Positions 15,646 to 21,810 of a stretch of DNA of 21,810 nucleotides are shown here, one piece after another. How positions within the stretch are numbered: position 1 is the stretch's first letter; every line of letters starts with the position of its first letter. Below the pieces are notes generated by a model. That model did not search any database and was not told where the DNA came from. It saw nothing but the letters and a program-made list of their open reading frames with translations. The position numbers were made by a program, and so were the translations under genes. Source of the stretch: a virus; the IMG/VR virus record IMGVR_UViG_3300010885_007199, positions 1 through 21,810 of that record. One strand, written 5' to 3'.

Positions 15646-16056
15646 TTAAAGATCGCCTTCTTTACGATTTTCACTGTGATAAGGATCAAACTCTCCACCG
15701 GGATAACGTGATTCTAATTTCTTAACATTCTCGGCAATAACATCATTGGGATCTAAGTCAAGTGCCCTACAAGCATTAACCCAATACCACATGATATCTC
15801 CTAATTCACGTTTCATATGAAAGATATTTTCTTCATTTAAGGGTTTACCTTGAAAGAAAATCTTTTTAGGAATCTCAATAAATTCACCTGCTTCCGCAGA
15901 CATACCTAAACATGCAGTTAATAATAAACTAGGATTGATATTTGGACTACCCTCTCGTAATTCAGTAATACGAGGTCCTAAATAATCATAATTATTACTT
16001 TCTTTAGATGTAACCGCATCTACAAATTTGCTATACTTGTTTAAATCAATATTCAT
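15646..16056 (-). CDS. mazG: MazG-like nucleotide pyrophosphohydrolase
   Basis: This all-helical MazG/HisE-type enzyme removes pyrophosphate from (d)NTPs or related nucleotides. The metal-binding signature is ExxE (E55, E58 in AEAGEFIE) followed by ExxD (E84, D87 in KRELGDIMWY). The LLLTACLGMSAEAGE helix and the C-terminal NVKKLESRYPGGEF segment are typical of the phage MazG-like group, whose members are common in marine T4-like phages. ATG at 16056 is preferred over an in-frame GTG at 16068 because it forms an ATGA overlap with the stop of the upstream 59-aa gene. That gives 136 aa. It is the last gene of the early-type operon, and no terminator separates it from gp13. Confidence 0.88.
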   Translation of the reverse strand: MNIDLNKYSKFVDAVTSKESNNYDYLGPRITELREGSPNINPSLLLTACLGMSAEAGEFIEIPKKIFFQGKPLNEENIFHMKRELGDIMWYWVNACRALDLDPNDVIAENVKKLESRYPGGEFDPYHSENRKEGDL

Positions 16057-16232
16057 AGCATCAACCACGCATCAAAAATAAGAACAGTTCCTATAAAAAT
16101 CTGTATCATTCCATTACTGGGTTGATCAGTTGCCAGTGAATTAACACCACACAATACATTAATTATACCTAATGTGTATCCGATTTTTTTACGATTTTCG
16201 GTAAACCAAAATATAACTTTATCAAAATTCAT
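16053..16232 (-). CDS. Small two-helix membrane protein, 59 aa
   Basis: The frame starts at ATG 16232 (MNFDKVIFWFTENRKKIGYT) and ends with TGA at 16053. It has two hydrophobic segments, about residues 21-33 (LGIINVLCGVNSL) extending from IGYT, and 43-59 (IQIFIGTVLIFDAWLML). They are joined by a short polar turn with a Pro, giving a hairpin membrane topology; the first segment follows a basic ENRKK stretch. Its start overlaps the 60-aa gene (ATGA) and its stop overlaps the MazG start (ATGA), so it is a coupled operon member rather than spacer. I recall similar RKxxGYTxGxxNVL proteins in aquatic T4-like phages. Function is unknown; a membrane effector or holin-like role is conceivable. Confidence 0.78.
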   Translation of the reverse strand: MNFDKVIFWFTENRKKIGYTLGIINVLCGVNSLATDQPSNGMIQIFIGTVLIFDAWLML

Positions 16233-16411
16233 ACATAATCCTTAAACATTTTTTTACGTCCTTCTACTCCCAATGTATCATCATAAATCTCTCTAACATG
16301 CTGTAACATTACACATGCTAACATTAATAATTCATTTGGATCATCAGTTAAGTGTATAGCCGCTGTAACCGGCTTTGCTATTTCCATCATTCTATCTTGT
16401 ATTTTATCCAT
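16229..16411 (-). CDS. Small conserved phage protein, 60 aa
   Basis: The protein is helical and acidic, with a pattern MEIAKPVTAAIHLTDDPNELLMLACVMLQHVREIYDDTLGVEGRKKMFKDYV. The central DDPNELLMLACVMLQ resembles a tiny hypothetical protein I recall from aquatic T4-like phages, where residues LxxLAxxML and EExRxxxF are conserved. No catalytic motif, Cys pair or membrane segment is visible; it may be a regulatory or adaptor protein. It starts two bases after the stop of the 406-aa gene, with a GGTGG ribosome site, and ends in a four-base overlap with the 59-aa gene. It is therefore the second gene of the early-type operon. Confidence 0.72.
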   Translation of the reverse strand: MDKIQDRMMEIAKPVTAAIHLTDDPNELLMLACVMLQHVREIYDDTLGVEGRKKMFKDYV

Positions 16412-16413
16412 TA

Positions 16414-17607
16414 TTAACCCACCTTTAATATGATCATGTTATCGTTCGACCTACCATTAAACGCTGTACCTACAGCTTTGATCTCGCTAAAAAATTTACG
16501 ACCTGCCGGTTTACCTAACTTCATAAATTCTTTAAGTTGCTCACCTGGTTTTCGTACAGTCTTTATTTGACTTTTTACACTATCAAATCCTAATATAGTA
16601 TTACCTTTAATTGTAAATACTTTACTATATTCATCAGCAATCAAATAAATTAATTTACGAGTTGCAGAGTTGTATAGGTAACATTCACTAGCACCGTGTA
16701 ACTTAGTTGGATGCACACTAGTCAAATCTAATTTGTTAACAGCATCTTTCAATTCTTTGAGATATTTCAACTTAGATACAATCTTCTCAACCGGGACTGC
16801 TTTTTTCTTTCTAGGTGCTTTACTTGCTTTCTTAACATTAATATAACTGTTAAGATCACCTAATACCGATTCAATAAACTTAACTGTATTTTTAAGTTGA
16901 GTTTTAGTTAAATGCTGATACCCTTGAATTAGTTGACTATCTTTACCTTCCAATACATCTTCAAATTCAACTAATTTTCTTTTCCAAATGTCAGCTATCA
17001 CATAGATATATTGAGGTACTACATTTTTCCTAGCTAATTCGTCCATTGGTCTAAAACTATGATTAGCTTTTGCACCATCGATCATAAAACTATCAAACAT
17101 ACCCTCAAGTTCACCTGCTGCCTCAATTGCTTTTTCACGCAAATAATCTTGAATTGTAGGTCTAGCTACCACTGGTTCTATTTCTTCAGTTTTTGCTACA
17201 CTAAGATTACTAGATTTTAATTCTGGATCAGTTAAACATTTTAATAGTCTAGATGTTTCATTAGATAATCTTGCCTGCTCACTATCTAATAATTCTAGTC
17301 CTCGCATTTTCATACGAGCTAACCAACACAATGTCATTATAAATTCACTATCAGCAACTTTGCGAATTAGTTTAGCCTGATCAGGTTGATCATTATAATC
17401 TAAATATTGGGTAAATAAATCTTTAGCATCTTTTTTACCATAAAAACGATTATACCAAGTAAAACTTCTTGATAGTGTTACGGTTCGATTTTCTAACAGG
17501 GGTTGCGTTATAAACAAGGGTTCTTCACCCATATACTTCATATCTACATCTTTTGGATTCAATGCTTTTATGAAATGATCATCTAATTGTTTAGTTTTTC
17601 GTACCAT
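16414..17607 (-). CDS. Conserved hypothetical protein, 397 aa, first gene of early-type operon
   Basis: The start is set at ATG 17607 (MVRKTKQLDDHFIKAL), five bases after an AGGAG site. The longer frame from 17634 would begin inside the -10 hexamer of the promoter. The N-terminal region carries SRSFTWYNRFYGKKDAKDLFTQYL and a LARMKMRGLELLDSE helix. The middle is helical with coiled-coil character and a basic KKASKAPRKKKAVPVEK linker (about residues 264-280). The C-terminal 110 residues (SECYLYNSATRKLIYLI, then KTVRKPGEQLKEFMKLGKPAGRKFFSEIKA and LNG-like FNGRSNDNMIILKV) form a compact conserved domain that I recall from other aquatic phages without a function. The basic linker and early-type promoter suggest a nucleic-acid-related role, but this is only inference. 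Confidence 0.78.
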   Translation of the reverse strand: MVRKTKQLDDHFIKALNPKDVDMKYMGEEPLFITQPLLENRTVTLSRSFTWYNRFYGKKDAKDLFTQYLDYNDQPDQAKLIRKVADSEFIMTLCWLARMKMRGLELLDSEQARLSNETSRLLKCLTDPELKSSNLSVAKTEEIEPVVARPTIQDYLREKAIEAAGELEGMFDSFMIDGAKANHSFRPMDELARKNVVPQYIYVIADIWKRKLVEFEDVLEGKDSQLIQGYQHLTKTQLKNTVKFIESVLGDLNSYINVKKASKAPRKKKAVPVEKIVSKLKYLKELKDAVNKLDLTSVHPTKLHGASECYLYNSATRKLIYLIADEYSKVFTIKGNTILGFDSVKSQIKTVRKPGEQLKEFMKLGKPAGRKFFSEIKAVGTAFNGRSNDNMIILKVG

Positions 17608-17634
17608 AATGACTCCTATCTGTGAATATAGCAT

Positions 17635-17663
17635 AGTATACTATACTTCTAATTATCTGTCAA
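17635..17663 (-). promoter_or_regulatory. Perfect sigma70-type promoter for the early operon
   Basis: TTGACA (17658-17663) and TATACT (17635-17640) on the minus strand are separated by exactly 17 bases. The -10 lies within TATAGTATACTA (17634-17645). Expected initiation near 17628 leaves about 20 bases of leader before the ATG at 17607. Confidence 0.88.
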
Positions 17664-17696
17664 GCCTGAAAGGTAATACTTTGATTTTCAAAATGC

Positions 17697-17704
17697 GATA
17701 AATA
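17697..17704 (+). promoter_or_regulatory. Late promoter box for the gp14-gp15 unit
   Basis: GATAAATA lies 20 bases before the ATG at 17725 and 33 bases from the divergent early -35 hexamer. There is no Shine-Dalgarno sequence in the AT-rich leader. Confidence 0.55.
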
Positions 17705-17724
17705 ATAAGTAAATACAACATATT

Positions 17725-19365
17725 ATGCCAAGATTATCCCTTTACCGCGACAAAAAATCCAATGATTTTAAATTCTTTGATAGAGTTATCAAAGAACAAT
17801 TTACTGTGGGAGGGACTGATCTGTATATACACAAATATGCAGGTATAGCAAATCAAGGTCCTTCTGAGGATTTTACACAACCACAACGTAATTCTTTAGA
17901 TCCAACTAATATACAAGATTTGCTCTTTTTAGAAAATCGTGATAGAAAATATGAGCCAAATATTTATAAATTGCGCGGGCATTATAATGTGCAAAACTTA
18001 GACTTTGATCTAAGTCAATTTGGATTGTTTTTAAACAATGATATTATCTTTATTACTGTTCATTACAATGAAATGATAGATTTAATAGGTCGTAAATTAA
18101 TAGTAGGTGATGTATTTGAACTGCCTCATTTAACTGACTATCACCCACTGAATGAATTAATACCTGTATCATTGCGTAGATATTATCAAGTTACAGATGG
18201 TAACTTTGCAAGTGAAGGATTTAGTTCTACTTGGTATCCTCATTTGTGGCGTATCAAATGCGAACCCTTAGTTGATAGCCAAGAGTTTGCTGATGTGCTT
18301 AAAGAACCTATAAATAAAGATAACTATTTAGGTGACTGGAGTTCTAGTGCAACATATGTTCCGGGATATGTTGTTACATTCGGTGACAACAAATACACAC
18401 CTATTCAAAATGTACCTGCAGGGATTCCTTGTACTGATACAACATACTGGGAGCTTGATACGAGTGATACACTAAAAGATATTCTAAGTCGTTATAATAA
18501 AAATATTGAGATTAATGATGCCGCTATACAAGAAGCATCACGAATTGTACCTAGTTCAGGATATGATCGTAGTCAATTATATATTGTTCCATTAAACGAT
18601 AAAGAGCAACCTGTACCATCAATTAATATTGTAGTGGGATCTGGTGCTCCTGAGGCCCCAACTGGCATGATGTCAATGATGGGACGTGCACCTGTTATTC
18701 GTATAGGTGCAGCTGCCATGAAAAGTATTTGGGATATGACAGCAGATAACATGAATACATTAAAAGAATTCATGGAAATGAATTTAGAAGTGGCTGAAAT
18801 AAAACCAGAAAGAACTAGCAGTGGATCAGGACAGGTTAAAGGTAAATTAGTATTAACAGCACAAGCTAGAGGTCTTAAAACAGAAGCTTACGGTACCGCT
18901 GATAACACCTTCTCAGATGGTAGTGATGATCCAGATGATCCTTCATTCAAGAAAACTATTGTTGATCCAAATATCATGGACTATCGTGCTGATGAAGATC
19001 CTAGATTTAGATTTATTGCTAGATATACACCCAGAACATTTGGATATACTGATGGATATTTAGTTGGGACAGCAGATGCTCCTAATGGTGAAGATTTAAC
19101 TGCAGGAATAACCTTCCCAGCACATCCTAAAACAGGTGCATATTTCTTAAGAACAGATTACTTACCACAACAACTATTTCGATGGAGTGGTAAGTTATGG
19201 ATTAAAATCAGCGATAAAGTAAGAACTGGTACAGGGTTAGGTGCAGATGATAAATCATTAAGAGCAAGCTTTATAAACAATAGCAATGTTACAACATTAA
19301 CTAATGGCACCACTATACCAGAGAAACAAGCTCTTTCTAAGATACTTAGAATACAAACAGATTAA
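17725..19365 (+). CDS. 14: Neck protein gp14-like, with extra display domains, 546 aa
   Basis: Residues 60-190 (LENRDRKYEPNIY, FDLSQFGLFLNNDIIFITVHYNEM, GDVFELPHLTDYHPLN, RYYQVTDGNF, WYPHLWRIKCEPL) match the core layout of T4-like gp14, in which a FGL-strand, a GDLIYFP-like strand and a W-x-L-x-C strand follow in order. gp14 closes the head below gp13 and docks the tail. T4 gp14 is 256 aa; the extra length comes from added modules. A CBM5/12-like stretch lies at 203-244 (GDWSSSATYVPGYVV, DNKYTPIQN, DTTYWEL), and a Tyr/Trp-rich end module at 469-500 (GAYFLRTDYLPQQLFRWSGKLWIKI). The start lacks a ribosome site but follows a late box. It is the first gene of the plus-strand late unit with gp15. 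Assignment as gp14 is by pattern. Confidence 0.68.
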   Translation: MPRLSLYRDKKSNDFKFFDRVIKEQFTVGGTDLYIHKYAGIANQGPSEDFTQPQRNSLDPTNIQDLLFLENRDRKYEPNIYKLRGHYNVQNLDFDLSQFGLFLNNDIIFITVHYNEMIDLIGRKLIVGDVFELPHLTDYHPLNELIPVSLRRYYQVTDGNFASEGFSSTWYPHLWRIKCEPLVDSQEFADVLKEPINKDNYLGDWSSSATYVPGYVVTFGDNKYTPIQNVPAGIPCTDTTYWELDTSDTLKDILSRYNKNIEINDAAIQEASRIVPSSGYDRSQLYIVPLNDKEQPVPSINIVVGSGAPEAPTGMMSMMGRAPVIRIGAAAMKSIWDMTADNMNTLKEFMEMNLEVAEIKPERTSSGSGQVKGKLVLTAQARGLKTEAYGTADNTFSDGSDDPDDPSFKKTIVDPNIMDYRADEDPRFRFIARYTPRTFGYTDGYLVGTADAPNGEDLTAGITFPAHPKTGAYFLRTDYLPQQLFRWSGKLWIKISDKVRTGTGLGADDKSLRASFINNSNVTTLTNGTTIPEKQALSKILRIQTD

Positions 19366-19376
19366 GGAAGAATAGA

Positions 19377-20756
19377 TTGGCAAATTACTTTTATGATAAT
19401 CAAATTCGCAGATTTTTAATTCAATTTGGCAGGATTTTTTCTGACTGGCAAGTTACTAAAGGTAAAGATCCTGCAGGTAATGATATCTTAGTAAGAATTC
19501 CAATTCAGTATGGTGATGCTAGTCGAATGGCTGCAACTCAAATTGCAAATAATAGCCCAAGTAGTTTACCAAGCGCACCATTAATATCTTACTATATAAG
19601 TGGTTTAGAATATGATCAAAAACGTACACAAGATCCAACATATGTTGATACCCTTAGCGTAAGACAACGTACTATTAATAGCGAAACGCAACAATACGAA
19701 AAAACACAGGGGCAAGCATTTACGGTAGAACGTATTATGCCAGTTCCCTATACATTAAGAATAACAGTAGATTTGTGGACAACAAACTATCAACAAAAAT
19801 TAGAATTGATAGAACAATTGGGTGTGCTTTTCAACCCAAGTTTAGAGATTCAAAGTACTGATAACTTTATTGATTGGACTAGTTTAAGTGTTGTTTACCA
19901 AGATGGGCTTACATTTAGTTCTAGAACTATCCCAACCGGATCAGGTAATCCTATTGACGTATTAAGTTGGAAATTTTATATGCCAATATGGTTAAGTAGT
20001 TCAGCTAAAGTTAAAAAGCTTGGCGTTGTACATAAAATCATTGCTAGTATATTTCAGGGTAATGCATTAACTGATATGCAAGATGACCATTTGTTGTTAG
20101 GAACACGAGAAAAGATAACTCCATATGGTTATAAATTATTGCTATTAGGTAATACATTACAGCTATTACCAGCTGGACAACCATTAAATAGTCCTAGCAA
20201 TAATTCAACTGATTTACCAGAATATCAAAATACTACTGTTCTTTGGTCTAGTGTATTAAACATATATGGAACAATTAAACCAGGTGTGTCACAAATATGG
20301 TTAAAGAATCCAAACATGGATACTGAAATTGTTGGTACTATTGCAATTAACCCAACTGATGATAGATTATTAATATATAATATTGATCCAGATACACTTC
20401 CACAAAATACAATTGATTCTGTTAATAGTGTTATTAATCCAAAAACAAAAGGTCCAGGAGAAGGATTACCAACAGCAGAAAATGGACAAAGATACTTATT
20501 AGTTGAATCGATCGGACATGTATCAAATACGGCTCCTTCTATTGCATGGGGAGATGTTGTTGCAAATGCAAATGATATTATTGAATATAATAGTGTTACC
20601 ACCAAATGGTTTGTTAGTTTTGATAGCAATAGTCACAAACATGTTGAATATGTTACCAACTTAACTACACAGGTACAATATAAATATGATAATGATATGT
20701 GGGTTAAATCATATGATGGCTGGTACGATCAAGGCGACTATAGTATAGTAATTTAA
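19377..20756 (+). CDS. 15: Proximal tail sheath stabiliser / tail terminator gp15-like, 459 aa
   Basis: The opening YFYDNQIRRFLIQFGRIFSDWQV followed by IRVP-like VRIPIQYGDASR (residues 4-50) matches T4 gp15 (YFYNSSFRRY..., RVPITY). Further matches are PLISYYISGLEYDQKR, MPVPYTLRITVDLWTTNYQQKLELIEQLGVLFNP and the ELPIW-like FYMPIWLSSSAKVKKLG. gp15 caps the tail tube and sheath and binds the neck. T4 gp15 is 272 aa; residues after about 230 are an added region ending in a Trp/Tyr-rich module (KWFVSFD, YKYDNDMWVKSYDGWYDQGDYSIVI). The start is TTG at 19377, set by an AAGGAAG site six bases upstream that overlaps the gp14 stop; the two genes are 11 bases apart. Confidence 0.85.
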   Translation: MANYFYDNQIRRFLIQFGRIFSDWQVTKGKDPAGNDILVRIPIQYGDASRMAATQIANNSPSSLPSAPLISYYISGLEYDQKRTQDPTYVDTLSVRQRTINSETQQYEKTQGQAFTVERIMPVPYTLRITVDLWTTNYQQKLELIEQLGVLFNPSLEIQSTDNFIDWTSLSVVYQDGLTFSSRTIPTGSGNPIDVLSWKFYMPIWLSSSAKVKKLGVVHKIIASIFQGNALTDMQDDHLLLGTREKITPYGYKLLLLGNTLQLLPAGQPLNSPSNNSTDLPEYQNTTVLWSSVLNIYGTIKPGVSQIWLKNPNMDTEIVGTIAINPTDDRLLIYNIDPDTLPQNTIDSVNSVINPKTKGPGEGLPTAENGQRYLLVESIGHVSNTAPSIAWGDVVANANDIIEYNSVTTKWFVSFDSNSHKHVEYVTNLTTQVQYKYDNDMWVKSYDGWYDQGDYSIVI

Positions 20757-20769
20757 CCACACTATACTA
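20739..20769 (+). promoter_or_regulatory. Early-type element and hairpin at the gp15/Nudix junction
   Basis: TATAGTATAGTA (20739-20750) matches the elements before gene 1 and the 406-aa frame. TAGTATAG (20741-20748) also pairs with CTATACTA (20762-20769), an 8-bp stem that brackets the gp15 stop codon at 20754-20756. No good -35 is visible. Confidence 0.4.
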
Positions 20770-20771
20770 GG

Positions 20772-21206
20772 ATGATAAATCATAGTATGAGAGATAACAT
20801 TTCAGCCGGCATATTTTTTTGTGCAACCAATACTAATAGATTTTTATTCTTATTACGAAATGATCCTAAAAACTTTGGTAATTGGGGGATACCCGGTGGA
20901 AAAATAGAAAATGATGAAACACTTCTTGAAGGGATCGAACGAGAATGTTTAGAAGAAATAGCATATTTTCCACCAGAGGCTAAACTTATACCAATTCAAA
21001 AATTCGTAAATAACACATTTACATATCATACATTTTTTTGTAAAGTTGATAAAGAATTTATACCTATTTTAAATGAAGAGCATTGTGGCTATGCTTGGAT
21101 AGACCCTGATCATTATCCTAAACCACTACATCCTGGATTATTCAACACAGTTAATTTTGATATCGTTCAAGATAAATTAAAAAACTTGGTAAAAAAAGCG
21201 ACCTAA
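20772..21206 (+). CDS. Nudix hydrolase, 144 aa
   Basis: The Nudix box runs from G43 to Y65: G-x5-E49-x7-R57-E58-C-L-E61-E62-I-A-Y. All metal-binding residues of GX5EX7REUXEEXGU are present, with Ala64 replacing the usual last Gly. The preceding GNWGIPGGKIE is typical. Nudix enzymes hydrolyse nucleoside diphosphates linked to another moiety; substrate cannot be told here, but sanitation of damaged nucleotides, NAD/ADP-ribose hydrolysis or RNA decapping occur in the family, and T4 has NudE. The start is uncertain: ATG 20772 has AGG directly against it, while ATG 20787 (MRDNISAG) lies exactly five bases after GATAAATC and might begin a leaderless message. The stop codon lies in the loop of the following terminator. 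Confidence 0.9.
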   Translation: MINHSMRDNISAGIFFCATNTNRFLFLLRNDPKNFGNWGIPGGKIENDETLLEGIERECLEEIAYFPPEAKLIPIQKFVNNTFTYHTFFCKVDKEFIPILNEEHCGYAWIDPDHYPKPLHPGLFNTVNFDIVQDKLKNLVKKAT

Positions 21207-21217
21207 GTCGCTTTTTT
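21192..21217. terminator. Bidirectional terminator between convergent genes
   Basis: AAAAAAGCGAC-CTAA-GTCGCTTTTTT is a perfect 11-bp inverted repeat (21192-21202 with 21207-21217) with A/T runs on both sides, so it can stop transcription from the Nudix side and from the minus-strand structural gene. The TAA stop of the Nudix gene (21204-21206) lies within the loop. Confidence 0.92.
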
Positions 21218-21233
21218 GTTAATAGATAATCTA

Positions 21234-21810
21234 TTAAGCGTTTGGTATCTTAACAGAAACATCTTGTACTGCTGATCCAAATGTCCATGGAATAGCTGTA
21301 CCGGTATCAAATTGTGTACCTGTACCACGAGTTAATACTGCTCTATGTGCAGTTAATTTAGTAACATAATATGTACCGCTGGCACTATCAGTTGCAACAA
21401 TAGTTGCATCACCTGCAACTGAAACTGCTGTTGATTTTAATGTTACTACTGAAATGCCGTCTGCTGTTTTTACATAGTAACGACGGCTACCTGTTTGCTT
21501 GATAATATCAGCAGACTGACTTGTACCACCGCTAGTTGTTTTAGCATAAATTGTAATAGCATTTTCTTGATTTGTACTTGAACCAACATCACCTGAATCA
21601 GTAGTTAATACAATAGTACCTGCTGGAGCTGCACCAGTTGTCATTGAGTAAGTAGTAACTGTAAATGTTTCTGCTCCAGTGTAGCCAGATCCTTTTTCAT
21701 TGATAACAGCACTTTTAACCTTGAAGTTAATATCAGTGTTGAATGTAGCAGGTCCTGAATGGGTGCCTGTCTTAGTAATAAGGACACCAGTTGTGTCAGT
21801 TGGTAAACTA
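21234..21810 (-). CDS. Phage structural protein, C-terminal part (5' end outside window)
   Basis: The frame is open from the right edge to the stop at 21234, giving 191 codons; an internal Met at 21644 is unlikely to be the true start because the upstream codons stay open and protein-like. Residues near the edge contain INEKGSGYTGAETFTV, a Gly-Ser-Gly-Tyr module like the GGTGYAIGDLLTI stretch in the tail sheath inserts. The C-terminal part (IIKQTGSRRYYVKTADG, DATIVATDSASGTYYVTKLTAHRAVLTRGTGTQFDTG and WTFGSAV) resembles a beta-rich end domain I recall on structural proteins of aquatic phages. No enzyme motif is visible. It converges on the Nudix gene across the shared terminator. A fibre or decoration role is likely but unproven. 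Confidence 0.7.
   Translation of the reverse strand, partial: SLPTDTTGVLITKTGTHSGPATFNTDINFKVKSAVINEKGSGYTGAETFTVTTYSMTTGAAPAGTIVLTTDSGDVGSSTNQENAITIYAKTTSGGTSQSADIIKQTGSRRYYVKTADGISVVTLKSTAVSVAGDATIVATDSASGTYYVTKLTAHRAVLTRGTGTQFDTGTAIPWTFGSAVQDVSVKIPNA

Noticed and set aside
16057-16068. GTG start for MazG at 16068
   Set aside because: ATG at 16056 forms a standard ATGA overlap with the 59-aa gene and no ribosome site favours the GTG.
17608-17634. Longer start for the 406-codon frame at 17634
   Set aside because: That ATG touches the -10 hexamer of a perfect promoter, upstream of the expected transcription start; ATG 17607 has an AGGAG site.
20225-20629. 134-codon minus-strand frame inside gp15
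   Set aside because: It is antisense to a well-supported gene and has no ribosome site or recognisable motif.
21234-21644. Complete 136-aa gene starting at 21644
   Set aside because: The frame stays open and protein-like to the window edge, with a Gly-Ser-Gly-Tyr module upstream of the Met, so it is a truncated longer gene.
1-21810. tRNA genes, integrase, attachment sites or insertion sequences
   Set aside because: None was seen on either strand by eye; a tRNA scan would be needed to exclude a tRNA fully.

Overview
The window is a structural and assembly block from the genome of a T4-like, contractile-tailed virus (myovirus). Homologues of T4 gp1, gp4, gp13, gp14, gp15, gp16, gp18, gp19 and probably gp54 can be recognised. 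The AT-rich sequence, a MazG-type pyrophosphohydrolase, a GH19 endolysin and several protein styles (repeat-rich fibre, Trp-rich modules added to virion proteins) resemble phages of marine or freshwater Gram-negative bacteria. The host cannot be named from the sequence. No tRNA, CRISPR array, insertion sequence or integrase was found.

Layout. From 13.69 kb leftwards runs a long minus-strand late block: tail sheath (gp18), tail tube (gp19), a tube-fold protein probably gp54, a small conserved protein, head-completion nuclease gp4, small terminase gp16, a 201-aa protein with a capsid-targeting-like N-terminus, a small membrane/coiled-coil protein, an 877-aa acidic protein with an AT-hook and two Cys clusters, a 983-aa repeat fibre, and the start of a GH19 endolysin cut by the left edge. 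At 13.8-14.15 kb a small plus-strand HNH-like zinc protein sits head-to-head with the sheath gene and overlaps the 3' end of the dNMP kinase gene (gp1). Next on the minus strand are neck protein gp13 and an early-type operon (406-aa unknown, 60-aa unknown, a 59-aa two-helix membrane protein, MazG). Divergent from it on the plus strand are gp14, gp15 and a Nudix hydrolase. A bidirectional terminator separates the Nudix gene from a converging, right-truncated structural gene.

Regulation. Two promoter styles stand out. Late T4-type boxes (NATAAATA) precede mostly structural genes. A different motif, TATAGTATAnTA, lies 19-26 bases upstream of three metabolic or early-type genes or operons; one copy is joined to a perfect TTGACA-17 bp-TATACT promoter. 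The most notable element precedes gp13. A 13-bp RNA hairpin would bury its ribosome-binding site in read-through transcripts from the early operon, while the late promoter lies inside the hairpin, so late transcripts would lack the 5' arm. This is the same logic as the known T4 gene e switch. A weaker version precedes the 122-aa gene. In two other genes (HNH-like, Nudix) the late box is exactly five bases before an ATG, which predicts leaderless mRNAs.

How the genes fit together. gp13, gp14 and gp15 form the neck and tail terminus. gp18 and gp19 form the contractile tail on a gp54-like initiator. gp4 and gp16 act in head completion and DNA packaging. gp1, MazG and Nudix act on nucleotides. 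The fibre and GH19 enzyme act at adsorption and lysis. Family assignments come from recognising motifs by eye; no database search was run.
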